DNA of 13,260 bases from UBA1926 sp002337215 (GTDB taxonomy: Bacteria; Planctomycetota; Phycisphaerae; Phycisphaerales; UBA1924), in assembly GCA_963973795.1 (NCBI GenBank), contig CAXBAF010000050.1:1-13260 (forward strand). Reading direction: 5' to 3'. A model generated the notes under the pieces. It did no database searches and was not told the origin of the DNA. It saw only the letters and a program-made list of their open reading frames with translations. Position 1 is the first letter of the stretch. Every line of letters begins with the position of its first letter. The position numbers and the translations under genes are program-made. Shown one piece after another: positions 6,608-13,260 of the stretch.

Positions 6608-7393
6608 TCACTCGTCGTTCTTGGCGTTGTTCGGCGTGGGCGATGATTTGAGCCTGACGCGAACGGACGTGTTGAATTTTGGTACCGCGCGAGGGTCTGC
6701 GATCCAGATTGGTTCGTCGATGTCTGCGCTGGGGTTGATGAGATCGGCGTTGGCGATGACCTCGCTGCCGAAGGTGGCGAGGCCGACGATGACGCCGGTG
6801 CCGTCGGCGTCGTAGGCGATCGGGGCGTTCGGCCTGGCGTCGCGCGAGCCGGCGAAGACGAAGCGGAGATCCGGGCGGCGCGTCCGCGTCGGTGCGTCGG
6901 TGACCCAGTCATTGATCTGGATGGTTGCGGGCGTTGCCGTGTTGTTCTCGATGAACGCGACGGTGACCGCGTCGCCCGATGGCGGGGTGCTTGTCGCGAG
7001 GTCGGCGGGGGCGCCCGGCTCGGCGCCGATGGCGAGCAGGGCCGCGTGGATGAGCGAGGGGGGAACGTCGGTGACGACGAGTGATTCGTGCTCGCGCGAA
7101 TCCGGGGCGCAGGCGATGAGTTCGAGGTAGACGTCGGGCGTGGCGGGGTTGTGGCAGTCCATCGCGACGGTTGCGTCGAATTCCACTGCGTGGATTTCGC
7201 GGTTGATGCGGAGGCCTTCGGCGAGGGTGATCCAGCCCGCGGGCTCGGCGTGCGACGGTGGGAGGGTGGTCGCACGGTCTGGCGCGGGGTCTGGAGCGGT
7301 GCGGCAGGCGGCGAGCTGGCCGGCGAGGGCGAGGAGGGCGACGATGGTTGGTCGGATTCTGAGCCTCGGGGGTGACCGGTGAGCGATGTTCAT
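6608..7393 (-). CDS. YdjY-like lipoprotein
   Basis: The precursor (261 aa) has a basic N-terminus, a hydrophobic segment (TIVALLALAGQLAAC) and a lipobox LAAC with Cys30 as the likely lipidated residue. The mature part resembles the YdjY domain. Matching pieces are LRINREIHAVEFDATVAM (61-78), the acidic EHESLVVTDVPPSLIHAALLAIGAEPG (101-127), INDWV and FVFAGSRD (179-185). The biochemical function of YdjY is not known. Its ATG overlaps the murD stop in the arrangement ATGA, a usual sign of translational coupling. The reading frame runs upstream to 7483, but that part lies inside murD and is arginine/proline-rich, so I start at 7393. I assign the domain from remembered motifs. Confidence 0.75.
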   Translation of the reverse strand: MNIAHRSPPRLRIRPTIVALLALAGQLAACRTAPDPAPDRATTLPPSHAEPAGWITLAEGLRINREIHAVEFDATVAMDCHNPATPDVYLELIACAPDSREHESLVVTDVPPSLIHAALLAIGAEPGAPADLATSTPPSGDAVTVAFIENNTATPATIQINDWVTDAPTRTRRPDLRFVFAGSRDARPNAPIAYDADGTGVIVGLATFGSEVIANADLINPSADIDEPIWIADPRAVPKFNTSVRVRLKSSPTPNNAKNDE

Positions 7394-8760
7394 GTGGGGC
7401 TCCGCTGGGGAGGGCCGAGGTGGGTTTCGAGTGAGGCGAGGAATGCGTGGCCTCTTGCTTCGTAGTTTTCGAACTGATCCCATGAGGCGCAGGCGGGGCT
7501 GAGGAGGAGGGCGTCGTCGGGGTTGGCGTTGGACGCGGCGTGGGCGACCGCGGCGTCGAGGGTGTGGCAGTGGTCATGGGGGGTCTTCGCGGTTGCCGCG
7601 GCGGCGGCGATGGCCGGGCCGGTGGTGCCGATGGTGAGCAGGGTGACACGCTTGAGGGAAGCGAGTGATGCGAGGTCGATGTTTTTGTCGGCGCCGCCCG
7701 CGATGAGCCAGATGTGGTCGTGGCGTTCGCGGAGGGCCTCGACGGCGGCGGCGGTGGTTCCCGGGGTTGTTGACTTTGAGTCGTTGTAGCAGGCAATAAG
7801 GCCAGTCTTTGCGCGGCGTGAGCCGGCGAAGGCGAGGCGGTGGGGGAGGCCTGGGAAGGTGGCGATCGCGTCGGCGATCGCGGTGTGATTGGGTTCGTTG
7901 GGTGTGACTGCTGCGATCGCGGCGGCGGCGAGTGCGGCGTTGGTGCGGTTGTGTTCGCCGGGCAGGACGAGTTGTGTTTCGAGCGCGGGGGGCGCGTGGC
8001 GGGTGGCGTTGGATGGGGTTGCCCAGTCGACGACTGAGGGGCCCAGAATGGCATGGGCGTGGGTGGTGTTCTCGAGGGTGTCGAAGAGGTGCTGCTTGGC
8101 GGCGCGGTAGTGGGGCTCGGTGGTGTGCCAGTCGAGGTGGTTGGGTTCGTAGCCGGTGACGACGGCGGCGCTGGGCGACCAGGCCGGGCGTGTCGCGCGG
8201 AGCCAGTGGAGCATGGCGCTGGAGAGTTCGAGGACGGCGGTGGCGTTGCCGGGGATGCCGTGGTTGAGCAGTGAGCCGCCGATGTTGCCTGCGAGGATGG
8301 TGGGGACGCCGAGCTTTTGGAGGGCGTGGTGTGCCATGGCGGCTGTGGTTGATTTGCCGATGCTCCCGGTGATGGCGATGGTGGTGGAGTCGGAGTGGGC
8401 CAGCCTGTCGGTGGTGAGGCCGATCTCGGTTTCGATCGTCACGCCGAGTGCTGTTGCGCGGGCGATGAAGGGGTTGTCCCAGGGGTGCGGGACGGCGGGG
8501 TTGACGATGAGGATGTCGGCGGTGTCGAGGAGTGATTCGTCGTGTTCGCCCAGCGAGAGCGTGATCGCGCCGGTCTCGAGGTGGGGCTTGATCTTGGCGA
8601 GGCCTGCTTCGAGTTGGTCGGTGGTCGCGCGGTCGGAGATGGTGACGTTGGCCTCGAGGGAGGCGGCGTAGTTGGCGGCGCCGGCGCCGCCTCCGAATCG
8701 GCCCAGGCCCATGACGATGACGCGCTTGTCTTTGAAGAGTTCGGTGTGTGGGTTCGTCAT
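7390..8760 (-). CDS. murD: UDP-N-acetylmuramoyl-L-alanine--D-glutamate ligase
   Basis: This cytoplasmic Mur ligase (456 aa) adds D-glutamate to UDP-MurNAc-L-Ala using ATP in peptidoglycan precursor synthesis. Visible features are an N-terminal Rossmann-like UDP-binding domain (MGLGRFGGGAGAANY, 17-31), the ATP loop TGSIGKST (131-138), GNIGGSLL (158-165), LELSSAMLHWL (178-188), NHLDWH (207-212) and PGEHNRTNAALAA (267-279). The C-terminal domain has YNDSKSTTP (325-333), AGGADKNID (354-362) and SPACASWDQFENYEARG (421-437). The last block is diagnostic of MurD. The P-loop reads TGSIGKST where TGTNGKTT or TGTNGKST is usual. The ATG at 8760 lies 14 bp after the priA stop. The frame continues far upstream inside priA but without Mur ligase content. 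The gene is outside any visible division/cell-wall cluster. Confidence 0.93.
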   Translation of the reverse strand: MTNPHTELFKDKRVIVMGLGRFGGGAGAANYAASLEANVTISDRATTDQLEAGLAKIKPHLETGAITLSLGEHDESLLDTADILIVNPAVPHPWDNPFIARATALGVTIETEIGLTTDRLAHSDSTTIAITGSIGKSTTAAMAHHALQKLGVPTILAGNIGGSLLNHGIPGNATAVLELSSAMLHWLRATRPAWSPSAAVVTGYEPNHLDWHTTEPHYRAAKQHLFDTLENTTHAHAILGPSVVDWATPSNATRHAPPALETQLVLPGEHNRTNAALAAAAIAAVTPNEPNHTAIADAIATFPGLPHRLAFAGSRRAKTGLIACYNDSKSTTPGTTAAAVEALRERHDHIWLIAGGADKNIDLASLASLKRVTLLTIGTTGPAIAAAAATAKTPHDHCHTLDAAVAHAASNANPDDALLLSPACASWDQFENYEARGHAFLASLETHLGPPQRSPT

Positions 8761-8774
8761 GGTTTCGCGGGTGA

Positions 8775-11252
8775 CTACATGAGACTGACGGGGTCGACGT
8801 CGATGGCGGTTCTGTGATCGCTCTTGAGCAGGCCCGCGGTGCGGAGCGTGGTGAGGATGGTCATGAGGCGGGCTGCGTCGGCGGCGGTGATCTCGACGGC
8901 AAAGCGGAAGTGGTCGGCGACGCGGCTGAGGACGCATGGCATCGGGCCTTCGATGTGGACTGCATCCCGGGAGGCGGTGTGGGCGGCGGGTTTCATTCGG
9001 GCGGCTTCGTTGCGGAGGAGGCGGGCGATGTCGGCGGCGTCCTGCTCGGCCTTCCGGGCGTCGGGGTCGCGGCAGACGACTCGGGCCATCCGGGTGCAGG
9101 GGGGCTGGCCGTTGGCGTGCCGGAGGCGGAGTTCTTCTTTGGCGAACGTGTGGTAGTCGTGCCTCGCGGCGAGGTTGATGGAGGGCTCGAGCGGGTGCAT
9201 GGTCTGGACGATGACGGTTCCGGGGTGATCGCCCCGGCCTGCGCGACCCGCGACCTGGCTGACGAGTTGGAAGGTGCGCTCGGCGGCGCGGAAGTCGGGC
9301 TGGGCGAGCGAGGTGTCGGCGTTGATGACGCCGACGAGGCGGACGTTGGGGAAGTCGAGGCCCTTGGCGATCATCTGCGTGCCCAGCAGCAGCTTGAGTT
9401 CGCCTTTGCCGAAGCGGTCGAGGATGGAGAAGTAGTCGGCGGCCTTGCGGACCGAGTCGGAATCGAGGCGGGCGAAGTCGCGGCCTTCTTCGAGGTTGAA
9501 GGTGTCGGTGAGTTCTGTTTGCACGCGCTGGATGCCGAGCCCGAAGAGGATGATCTTCTCCTGGCAGGCGGGGCACGCTCTGGGGATCGCCTGCTCGGCG
9601 AGGCAGTGGTGGCATCGGACGAAGCCACGCGGGGCGTTCTGGCCGGGCTTGAGTCCCGCGCGGTGGACGACCATGCGGGCGTCGCACGACTCGCAGCCCA
9701 GGGTCCAGCCGCAGGATGGTTTGCAGCAGGCGACGTAGGAGGCGAACCCTCGGCGGTTGAGCAGGAGCATGGCCTGCCCGCCCTCATCGAAGGTCTGTCG
9801 CATGGCGCCCGCGAGGATGGGTCCGATGCCGATCCAGCCGTCGGCGGCTTGGTTGCCGGTGGGTTTGGATTTGGGTTGCGGTGATGTGTTGTGTGTTTCG
9901 CGCGGGCCGACGATGCGGACCTCGGGCATCGTGCCGGCGACGCGTGTGGGGAGTTCCCAGAGCGTCGAGCGTGTGGTGCCGTCGGCGGTTTTGATGTGTG
10001 CGTTCCACCAGGATTCGAGCGAGGGGGTCGCGGAGCCGAGAACGACGTGGGCGCCGTCGGACTGGGCGCGTTTGATCGCGACGTCGCGGGCGTTGTATCT
10101 CGGGAGTTGGTCCTGCTTGTAGGACGAATCGTGCTCCTCATCGACGATGATGAGGGCGGGGCGGTCGAGCGGTGCGAAGACGGCGGACCGGGCGCCGACG
10201 GCGACGCGGGACTCTCCCGAGGCGAGGCGGGACCATGCGCGGTTGCGCGCGCTCGCGGAGAGCCCGGAGTGGAGAACCTCGACCCCGGTGGGGGTGGGGT
10301 TGTCCTCTGTGGCTTGCGTGAGCCTCGCGACGAAGCGGCCCGCGGTTTGGGGGGTGAGGGCGATCTCGGGGACGAGCACGATCGCGCCGCGGGGTTTGCT
10401 CGGATTGCGTGGATCGGGCTCGGCGAGGACGCGTTGGATGAGGTGGAGATAGACCTCGGTTTTGCCGGAGCCCGTGACGCCTCGCAGGAGGTGGACGCCG
10501 AAGGGGGCGTCGCGGCGGGCGGCGTCGATCCCGTCGACGACGGCGGCCTGTTGGTCGGTGAGCAGCGGGGGGGCGATGGGTTCGGCGAGGAGGGTGGGGT
10601 TGTCGGCGCCGAACTTCTTGACGAGGTCGATCTTCACGCGGCGGAGGAGGCCCGCCTCGACGAGGCGGTTGATAGGGGCGAGATTCGACGCATTCGCGGC
10701 GCGGGCGAGCGCTTTGGGCTCGATGGGGAAGGCGGCGTCGGGGAGTTTCTCGATCTGGGCCCAGGCGTTTTTGGCAGAGGGAGTCAGGCGGGGGACGTCT
10801 TGCTGCTCGTCGGGTGTTTCATCGCTCGCGACGCGCTCGATGCGTTCGACGGTGCGGGCACCGATGCTTTTCTTGACGGCGGCCGGGACCATGGCGGCGA
10901 GGACCATGCCCAACGGGGTGAGGTAGTAGCGGGCGATCCATTGGGCGAGCGGGACAAGGGAGGGGGGGAGGACGGGGCCGACGAGGCGGGAGACCGGCTT
11001 GACTTTCTTGGGGTCGTAGCCGTCGAGGAGTTCGGGCCCGCCGATCTCGATGACGAGTCCTCCGGTTCTGGTGTTGCCCCTGCCGAGGGGGACCTCGACG
11101 CGGTCGCCGACGGCGATGGGGTCGTCGGTGGGCAGTTTGTATGTGAGCGCGCCGGTGTCGAGCCCGCGCTCGACGGCGACGCGCACGAAGACCGTGCCGT
11201 CGTCGATGGGGGCATCGGGCTCGACGGATTCGGGGTCTTCGTTGCTGTGCAT
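8775..11252 (-). CDS. priA: primosomal protein N' (replication restart helicase PriA)
   Basis: This superfamily 2 3'-5' DNA helicase (825 aa) recognises stalled forks and loads the replicative helicase. The N-terminal 3'-binding region covers about residues 20-110 (VAVERGLDTGALTY, VEVPLGRGNTRTGGLV). Walker A is GVTGSGKTE (258-266), the DEEH box is at 371-374, and GSATPSLESWW follows at about 406-416. The cysteine-rich zinc module spans about 509-563. Helicase motifs V and VI appear as GTQMIAKGLDFPNV and QVAGRAGRG (667-675). The first cysteine pair is unusual (CCKPSC rather than CxxC). I use the ATG at 11252; an in-frame GTG at 11270 would add six residues. Neither has a Shine-Dalgarno. It is the first gene of the unit priA-murD-lipoprotein and diverges from carA. 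Confidence 0.96.
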   Translation of the reverse strand: MHSNEDPESVEPDAPIDDGTVFVRVAVERGLDTGALTYKLPTDDPIAVGDRVEVPLGRGNTRTGGLVIEIGGPELLDGYDPKKVKPVSRLVGPVLPPSLVPLAQWIARYYLTPLGMVLAAMVPAAVKKSIGARTVERIERVASDETPDEQQDVPRLTPSAKNAWAQIEKLPDAAFPIEPKALARAANASNLAPINRLVEAGLLRRVKIDLVKKFGADNPTLLAEPIAPPLLTDQQAAVVDGIDAARRDAPFGVHLLRGVTGSGKTEVYLHLIQRVLAEPDPRNPSKPRGAIVLVPEIALTPQTAGRFVARLTQATEDNPTPTGVEVLHSGLSASARNRAWSRLASGESRVAVGARSAVFAPLDRPALIIVDEEHDSSYKQDQLPRYNARDVAIKRAQSDGAHVVLGSATPSLESWWNAHIKTADGTTRSTLWELPTRVAGTMPEVRIVGPRETHNTSPQPKSKPTGNQAADGWIGIGPILAGAMRQTFDEGGQAMLLLNRRGFASYVACCKPSCGWTLGCESCDARMVVHRAGLKPGQNAPRGFVRCHHCLAEQAIPRACPACQEKIILFGLGIQRVQTELTDTFNLEEGRDFARLDSDSVRKAADYFSILDRFGKGELKLLLGTQMIAKGLDFPNVRLVGVINADTSLAQPDFRAAERTFQLVSQVAGRAGRGDHPGTVIVQTMHPLEPSINLAARHDYHTFAKEELRLRHANGQPPCTRMARVVCRDPDARKAEQDAADIARLLRNEAARMKPAAHTASRDAVHIEGPMPCVLSRVADHFRFAVEITAADAARLMTILTTLRTAGLLKSDHRTAIDVDPVSLM

Positions 11253-11276
11253 GAACGGAAGTTGCTGCACGGTGTG

Positions 11277-11287
11277 GATAGACTATC
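11277..11287. promoter_or_regulatory. symmetric -10-like element between priA and carA
   Basis: The 11-bp odd palindrome GATAG-A-CTATC sits in the 39 bp between the two start codons. On the plus strand it contains TAGACT (11279-11284), seven bases before the carA ATG. On the minus strand it contains TAGTCT (11280-11285), nine bases before the alternative priA GTG at 11270. Both fit the TANNNT form of a -10 element. No good -35 is visible on either strand. If active, transcripts would be leaderless or nearly so. Confidence 0.4.
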
Positions 11288-11291
11288 GCCC

Positions 11292-12533
11292 ATGACCAGC
11301 ACCACATTGCCGGCGCGGGAAACTTCCGACAACTCAGGCCAGCCGACGCGTGTCGTCGGGCGATTGGCGCTTGCCGATGGTCGCGTGTTTCGCGGCGAGG
11401 CATTCGGCGCCACGGGCCTGGGCGTGGTGACGACGGCGGAGGTCGTGTTCAACACGGCGCTGACGGGGTACCAGGAATCGCTGACCGATCCGTCGTATTC
11501 GGGGCAGATTCTCGTGCAGACGACGCCTTTGATCGGCAACACGGGGGTGAACCCCGAAGACGTCGAGTCGACGCGGGTCCATGTCGCGGGGTTCATCGTC
11601 CATGAGTTGACGCGGACGCCCTCGAACTTCCGGTCGACAGGGGATCTGGACGGGTACCTGAGGGACGCGGGCGTGCTGGGGATTACAGGGATCGACACGC
11701 GGGCGCTGACCCGGCGGATCCGTGAGTCGGGGGCGGTTCCCGGGGCGATCACGGATGATCCGTCTTTGACAGATTCTGAGCTGGTGGCGAGGGCACGGTC
11801 TGCGCCGTCGATGGAGGGGGCCAACCTCGTTCCCGGGGTCGCGAGAACATCGGCGTCGGCGTGGGGCGAGGGTCTGGGTTCGTGGCGATGGCGGAACGCG
11901 GGTGCTCGCGTTGGCGGTGGCGGGAAGGCCGAGCCGGTCGTCGCGGTGCTGGATTGTGGTGCGAAGGACAACATCCTGCGGAACCTGCGTGAGCGTGGGC
12001 TGGCGATCCGTGTGCTGCCTCACGACGTGTCGGCCGACGAGGTCGAGGCGGGCTTCCGTGATGGCACGTACGCCGGTCTGTTCATCTCGAACGGGCCCGG
12101 TGACCCTGCCGCGGTGACGGAGACGACAGAGATTGTCCGGCGCGTGCTCGATCTCGGGAAGGAGATTCCGGTGTTCGGGATTTGCCTCGGGCACCAGTTG
12201 CTTGCCCAGGCGATCGGGGCGAAGACCTATAAGCTGGCGTTCGGGCATCGCGGTGCGAACCAGCCTGTGTTGGATTCGGAGACCGGGTGCGTGGCGATCA
12301 CGAGCCAGAACCACGGGTTCGCGGTCGATCGGGATTCGTTGGAGGCGGCGGGGGGCGTCGTCACGCGGGTCCATCTGAATGATGGCACGGTCGCTGGGTT
12401 CCGTTTGGGGGACCGTCCGGTGTTCTCGGTCCAATATCACCCTGAGGCTTCGCCTGGGCCGCACGACTCGGCGGAATTGTTCGACAAGTTCGCGGCGAGC
12501 GTGTTGGGGGTGTGGTCTGGGGGCCGACGGTAG
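11292..12533 (+). CDS. carA: carbamoyl-phosphate synthase small (glutaminase) subunit
   Basis: This subunit (413 aa) hydrolyses glutamine and passes ammonia to CarB, which makes carbamoyl phosphate for pyrimidines and arginine. The N-terminal CarA domain contains FGATGLGVVTTAEVVFNTALTGYQE and DPSYSGQI (66-73), followed by the THITGIDTR-type block GITGIDTRALTRRIRESG (130-147). The class I glutamine amidotransferase domain begins near residue 216. It has SNGPGDP (266-272), the nucleophile Cys298 in FGICLGHQLL, and His383 and Glu385 in QYHPEASPGP. The ATG at 11292 gives the usual N-terminus; the frame is open far upstream through antisense priA, which I reject. No Shine-Dalgarno is present. carB is not in the window: what follows is a long non-coding region and a secreted-protein gene, so the subunits are not encoded side by side downstream. 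Confidence 0.97.
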   Translation: MTSTTLPARETSDNSGQPTRVVGRLALADGRVFRGEAFGATGLGVVTTAEVVFNTALTGYQESLTDPSYSGQILVQTTPLIGNTGVNPEDVESTRVHVAGFIVHELTRTPSNFRSTGDLDGYLRDAGVLGITGIDTRALTRRIRESGAVPGAITDDPSLTDSELVARARSAPSMEGANLVPGVARTSASAWGEGLGSWRWRNAGARVGGGGKAEPVVAVLDCGAKDNILRNLRERGLAIRVLPHDVSADEVEAGFRDGTYAGLFISNGPGDPAAVTETTEIVRRVLDLGKEIPVFGICLGHQLLAQAIGAKTYKLAFGHRGANQPVLDSETGCVAITSQNHGFAVDRDSLEAAGGVVTRVHLNDGTVAGFRLGDRPVFSVQYHPEASPGPHDSAELFDKFAASVLGVWSGGRR

Positions 12534-12674
12534 TGATTCGTGTGCTGTTTCGGCCTGCATGGTCGGATTCGGTGCATATCGCTCGCCGGGCGTTTGGCGG
12601 CCATCTGTGGTGCCCAGATGTATGGGGACGGTCTTTGTTGGGCAAGAAGGTGTTAAAAATGCGCGACGTCCCCC

Positions 12675-12702
12675 TTGCACGGCGCGGCGGAATCGGTATA
12701 TT
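12675..12702 (+). promoter_or_regulatory. candidate sigma70-type promoter
   Basis: TATATT (12697-12702) matches the -10 consensus at 5 of 6 positions. TTGCAC (12675-12680) lies 16 bp upstream and shares the TTG of the -35 consensus. It stands out as an AT-rich island just after GTTAAAAATG in a GC-rich background. Transcription would begin near 12709, giving a leader of about 275 nt before the next start codon. Confidence 0.45.
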
Positions 12703-12880
12703 CGATGTAGGCAGGGGTTCCTGCGGGTTCTTCCAATGGCCCTGCCTGTGCATGGAGCGAGAGTATCTGGAGCTGCGTTCGGGTTTCCCATTCTCGTGGG
12801 GGCGTGTTCGAAGCGGCCGGGAGCGATTCAAAGGCTTTCGGCGGGGAGTTTTGAGAGCAGCGATACAAATTGGGGTTTCC

Positions 12881-12910
12881 ATTTCGCGCCGATCGAAATC
12901 AGCGCGAAAT
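12881..12910 (+). repeat. 9-bp inverted repeat in the leader
   Basis: ATTTCGCGC (12881-12889) and GCGCGAAAT (12902-12910) are perfect reverse complements separated by 12 bases. The pair could form an RNA hairpin in the leader or be a two-half-site protein target. It ends 73 bases before the start codon, too far to cover the ribosome binding site directly. Confidence 0.5.
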
Positions 12911-12956
12911 CCGTGGTGCGTTTCTGCATCCACGATTTCTAGATTCGGAGTCCGTT

Positions 12957-12968
12957 TTCAACGTTGAA
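12957..12968. repeat. 12-bp palindrome next to the ribosome binding site
   Basis: TTCAACGTTGAA is a perfect palindrome ending two bases before the Shine-Dalgarno GAGGAG (12971-12976). As RNA it could form only a four-base-pair stem, so a DNA-binding site is at least as likely. It could also arise by chance. Confidence 0.35.
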
Positions 12969-12983
12969 TAGAGGAGTTCAAGC

Positions 12984-13260
12984 ATGAAGATCAAGAGTGG
13001 TCTCATTCTGGCGCTCGCGGCCGGTAGCGTCGCGACCGCGGCCGACGACATTACGCCCATCAAGCTCGACTACCAGACCCGCGAGGCTGGCTACGACGGC
13101 TACATCTACCACGTCGGTACCACCGGCGAGCGCATCGTTTCGACCGAGGCTTCGGCCACGGCGACCGGCGCGGCCCGTGGCGCTGGTTGGACCTGGACCA
13201 ACAACGTCATCGACCACTGCGTCCCGGACGCGTTCCCCGATGACGGCGTGCTGAACGTCG
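12984..13260 (+). CDS. secreted protein of unknown function, 5' part only
   Basis: The frame opens at the ATG at 12984 and is still open at the window edge, so 92 residues are visible. GAGGAG (12971-12976) lies seven bases upstream, the best ribosome binding site in the window. The product begins with a signal peptide (MKIKSGLILALAAGSVATAA, likely cleaved near residue 20). A Tyr/Asp/Thr-rich mature part follows, with YDGYIYHVGTTGERIVSTE and WTWTNNVIDHCVPDAF. I recognise no family; a C-terminal sorting tail such as a dockerin or PEP-CTERM might lie beyond the edge, but that is a guess. Codons end mostly in C (ATC, CTC, ACC, GAC, TAC), unlike the G-ending codons of carA and the other neighbours, which suggests high expression. 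Confidence 0.85.
   Translation, partial: MKIKSGLILALAAGSVATAADDITPIKLDYQTREAGYDGYIYHVGTTGERIVSTEASATATGAARGAGWTWTNNVIDHCVPDAFPDDGVLNV

Larger units (their letters stand above)
12534..12983 (+). other. 450-bp intergenic region with probable long 5' leader
   Basis: No convincing gene lies here. Frames crossing it are arginine/serine-rich with no recognisable motif and no good ribosome binding site. It contains a weak six-base inverted repeat CATCTG/CAGATG (12602-12620) followed by a T-rich patch, possibly part of the carA 3' end. It also holds a candidate promoter (12675-12702), a 9-bp inverted repeat (12881-12910), a 12-bp palindrome (12957-12968) and a strong Shine-Dalgarno. I recognise no known riboswitch class. 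Confidence 0.6.

Noticed and set aside
8761..9687. Upstream extension of murD by about 300 residues
   Set aside because: It is an out-of-frame reading of priA, rich in Arg and Pro. MurD content begins at 8760.
9891..11291. Upstream extension of carA giving an 880-residue protein
   Set aside because: The first 467 codons are the Gly/Asp/Glu-rich antisense of priA. The normal CarA N-terminus begins at the ATG at 11292.
12512..12967. A 151-residue plus-strand frame across the carA 3' end and intergenic region
   Set aside because: It overlaps the carA end, is Arg/Ser-rich, lacks recognisable motifs or a ribosome binding site, and shows no coding bias like its neighbours.

Overview
The window looks like an ordinary chromosomal stretch from a GC-rich planctomycete, most likely of the class Phycisphaerae. 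Three things point there: a secreted protein with a C-terminal Gly-Cys ('GC-type') dockerin, a small membrane protein with the CxxCGY...CPECG ribbon common in this phylum, and a YdjY-type lipoprotein. Shine-Dalgarno sequences are weak or absent at many starts. The assignment rests on remembered family distributions, not on a database search.

Layout from left to right. Positions 1-650 hold a REP-associated tyrosine transposase (RAYT) bracketed by two identical 30-bp copies of a GC-rich hairpin. Positions 687-2900 (minus) hold lepA followed without a gap by a small two-helix membrane protein. A zinc-ribbon membrane protein (2978-3358, plus) diverges from lepA and ends before a strong hairpin. 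Positions 3469-5831 (minus) hold a tail-anchored hypothetical protein, a class I SAM methyltransferase and the GC-dockerin protein. A two-helix membrane protein (6008-6604, plus) converges on the next block. Positions 6608-11252 (minus) form a tight unit: priA, murD and a YdjY-like lipoprotein. carA (11292-12533, plus) diverges from priA across only 39 bp. A 450-bp non-coding region (12534-12983) then leads into the start of a secreted-protein gene that runs off the right edge.

Recognisable functions are translation (LepA/EF4), replication restart (PriA), peptidoglycan precursor synthesis (MurD) and pyrimidine/arginine precursor synthesis (CarA). The rest are envelope or secreted proteins of unknown role. 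Gene order suggests cotranscription in the lepA-membrane protein pair and in the priA-murD-lipoprotein unit, but does not show that the products work together.

I found no defence locus, prophage, CRISPR array, biosynthetic cluster, rRNA or tRNA, and nothing I can argue is a new multi-gene system. The most interesting points are the RAYT/REP unit, a symmetric -10-like palindrome between the priA and carA starts, and the long structured leader before the last gene, whose codon use differs sharply from its neighbours.
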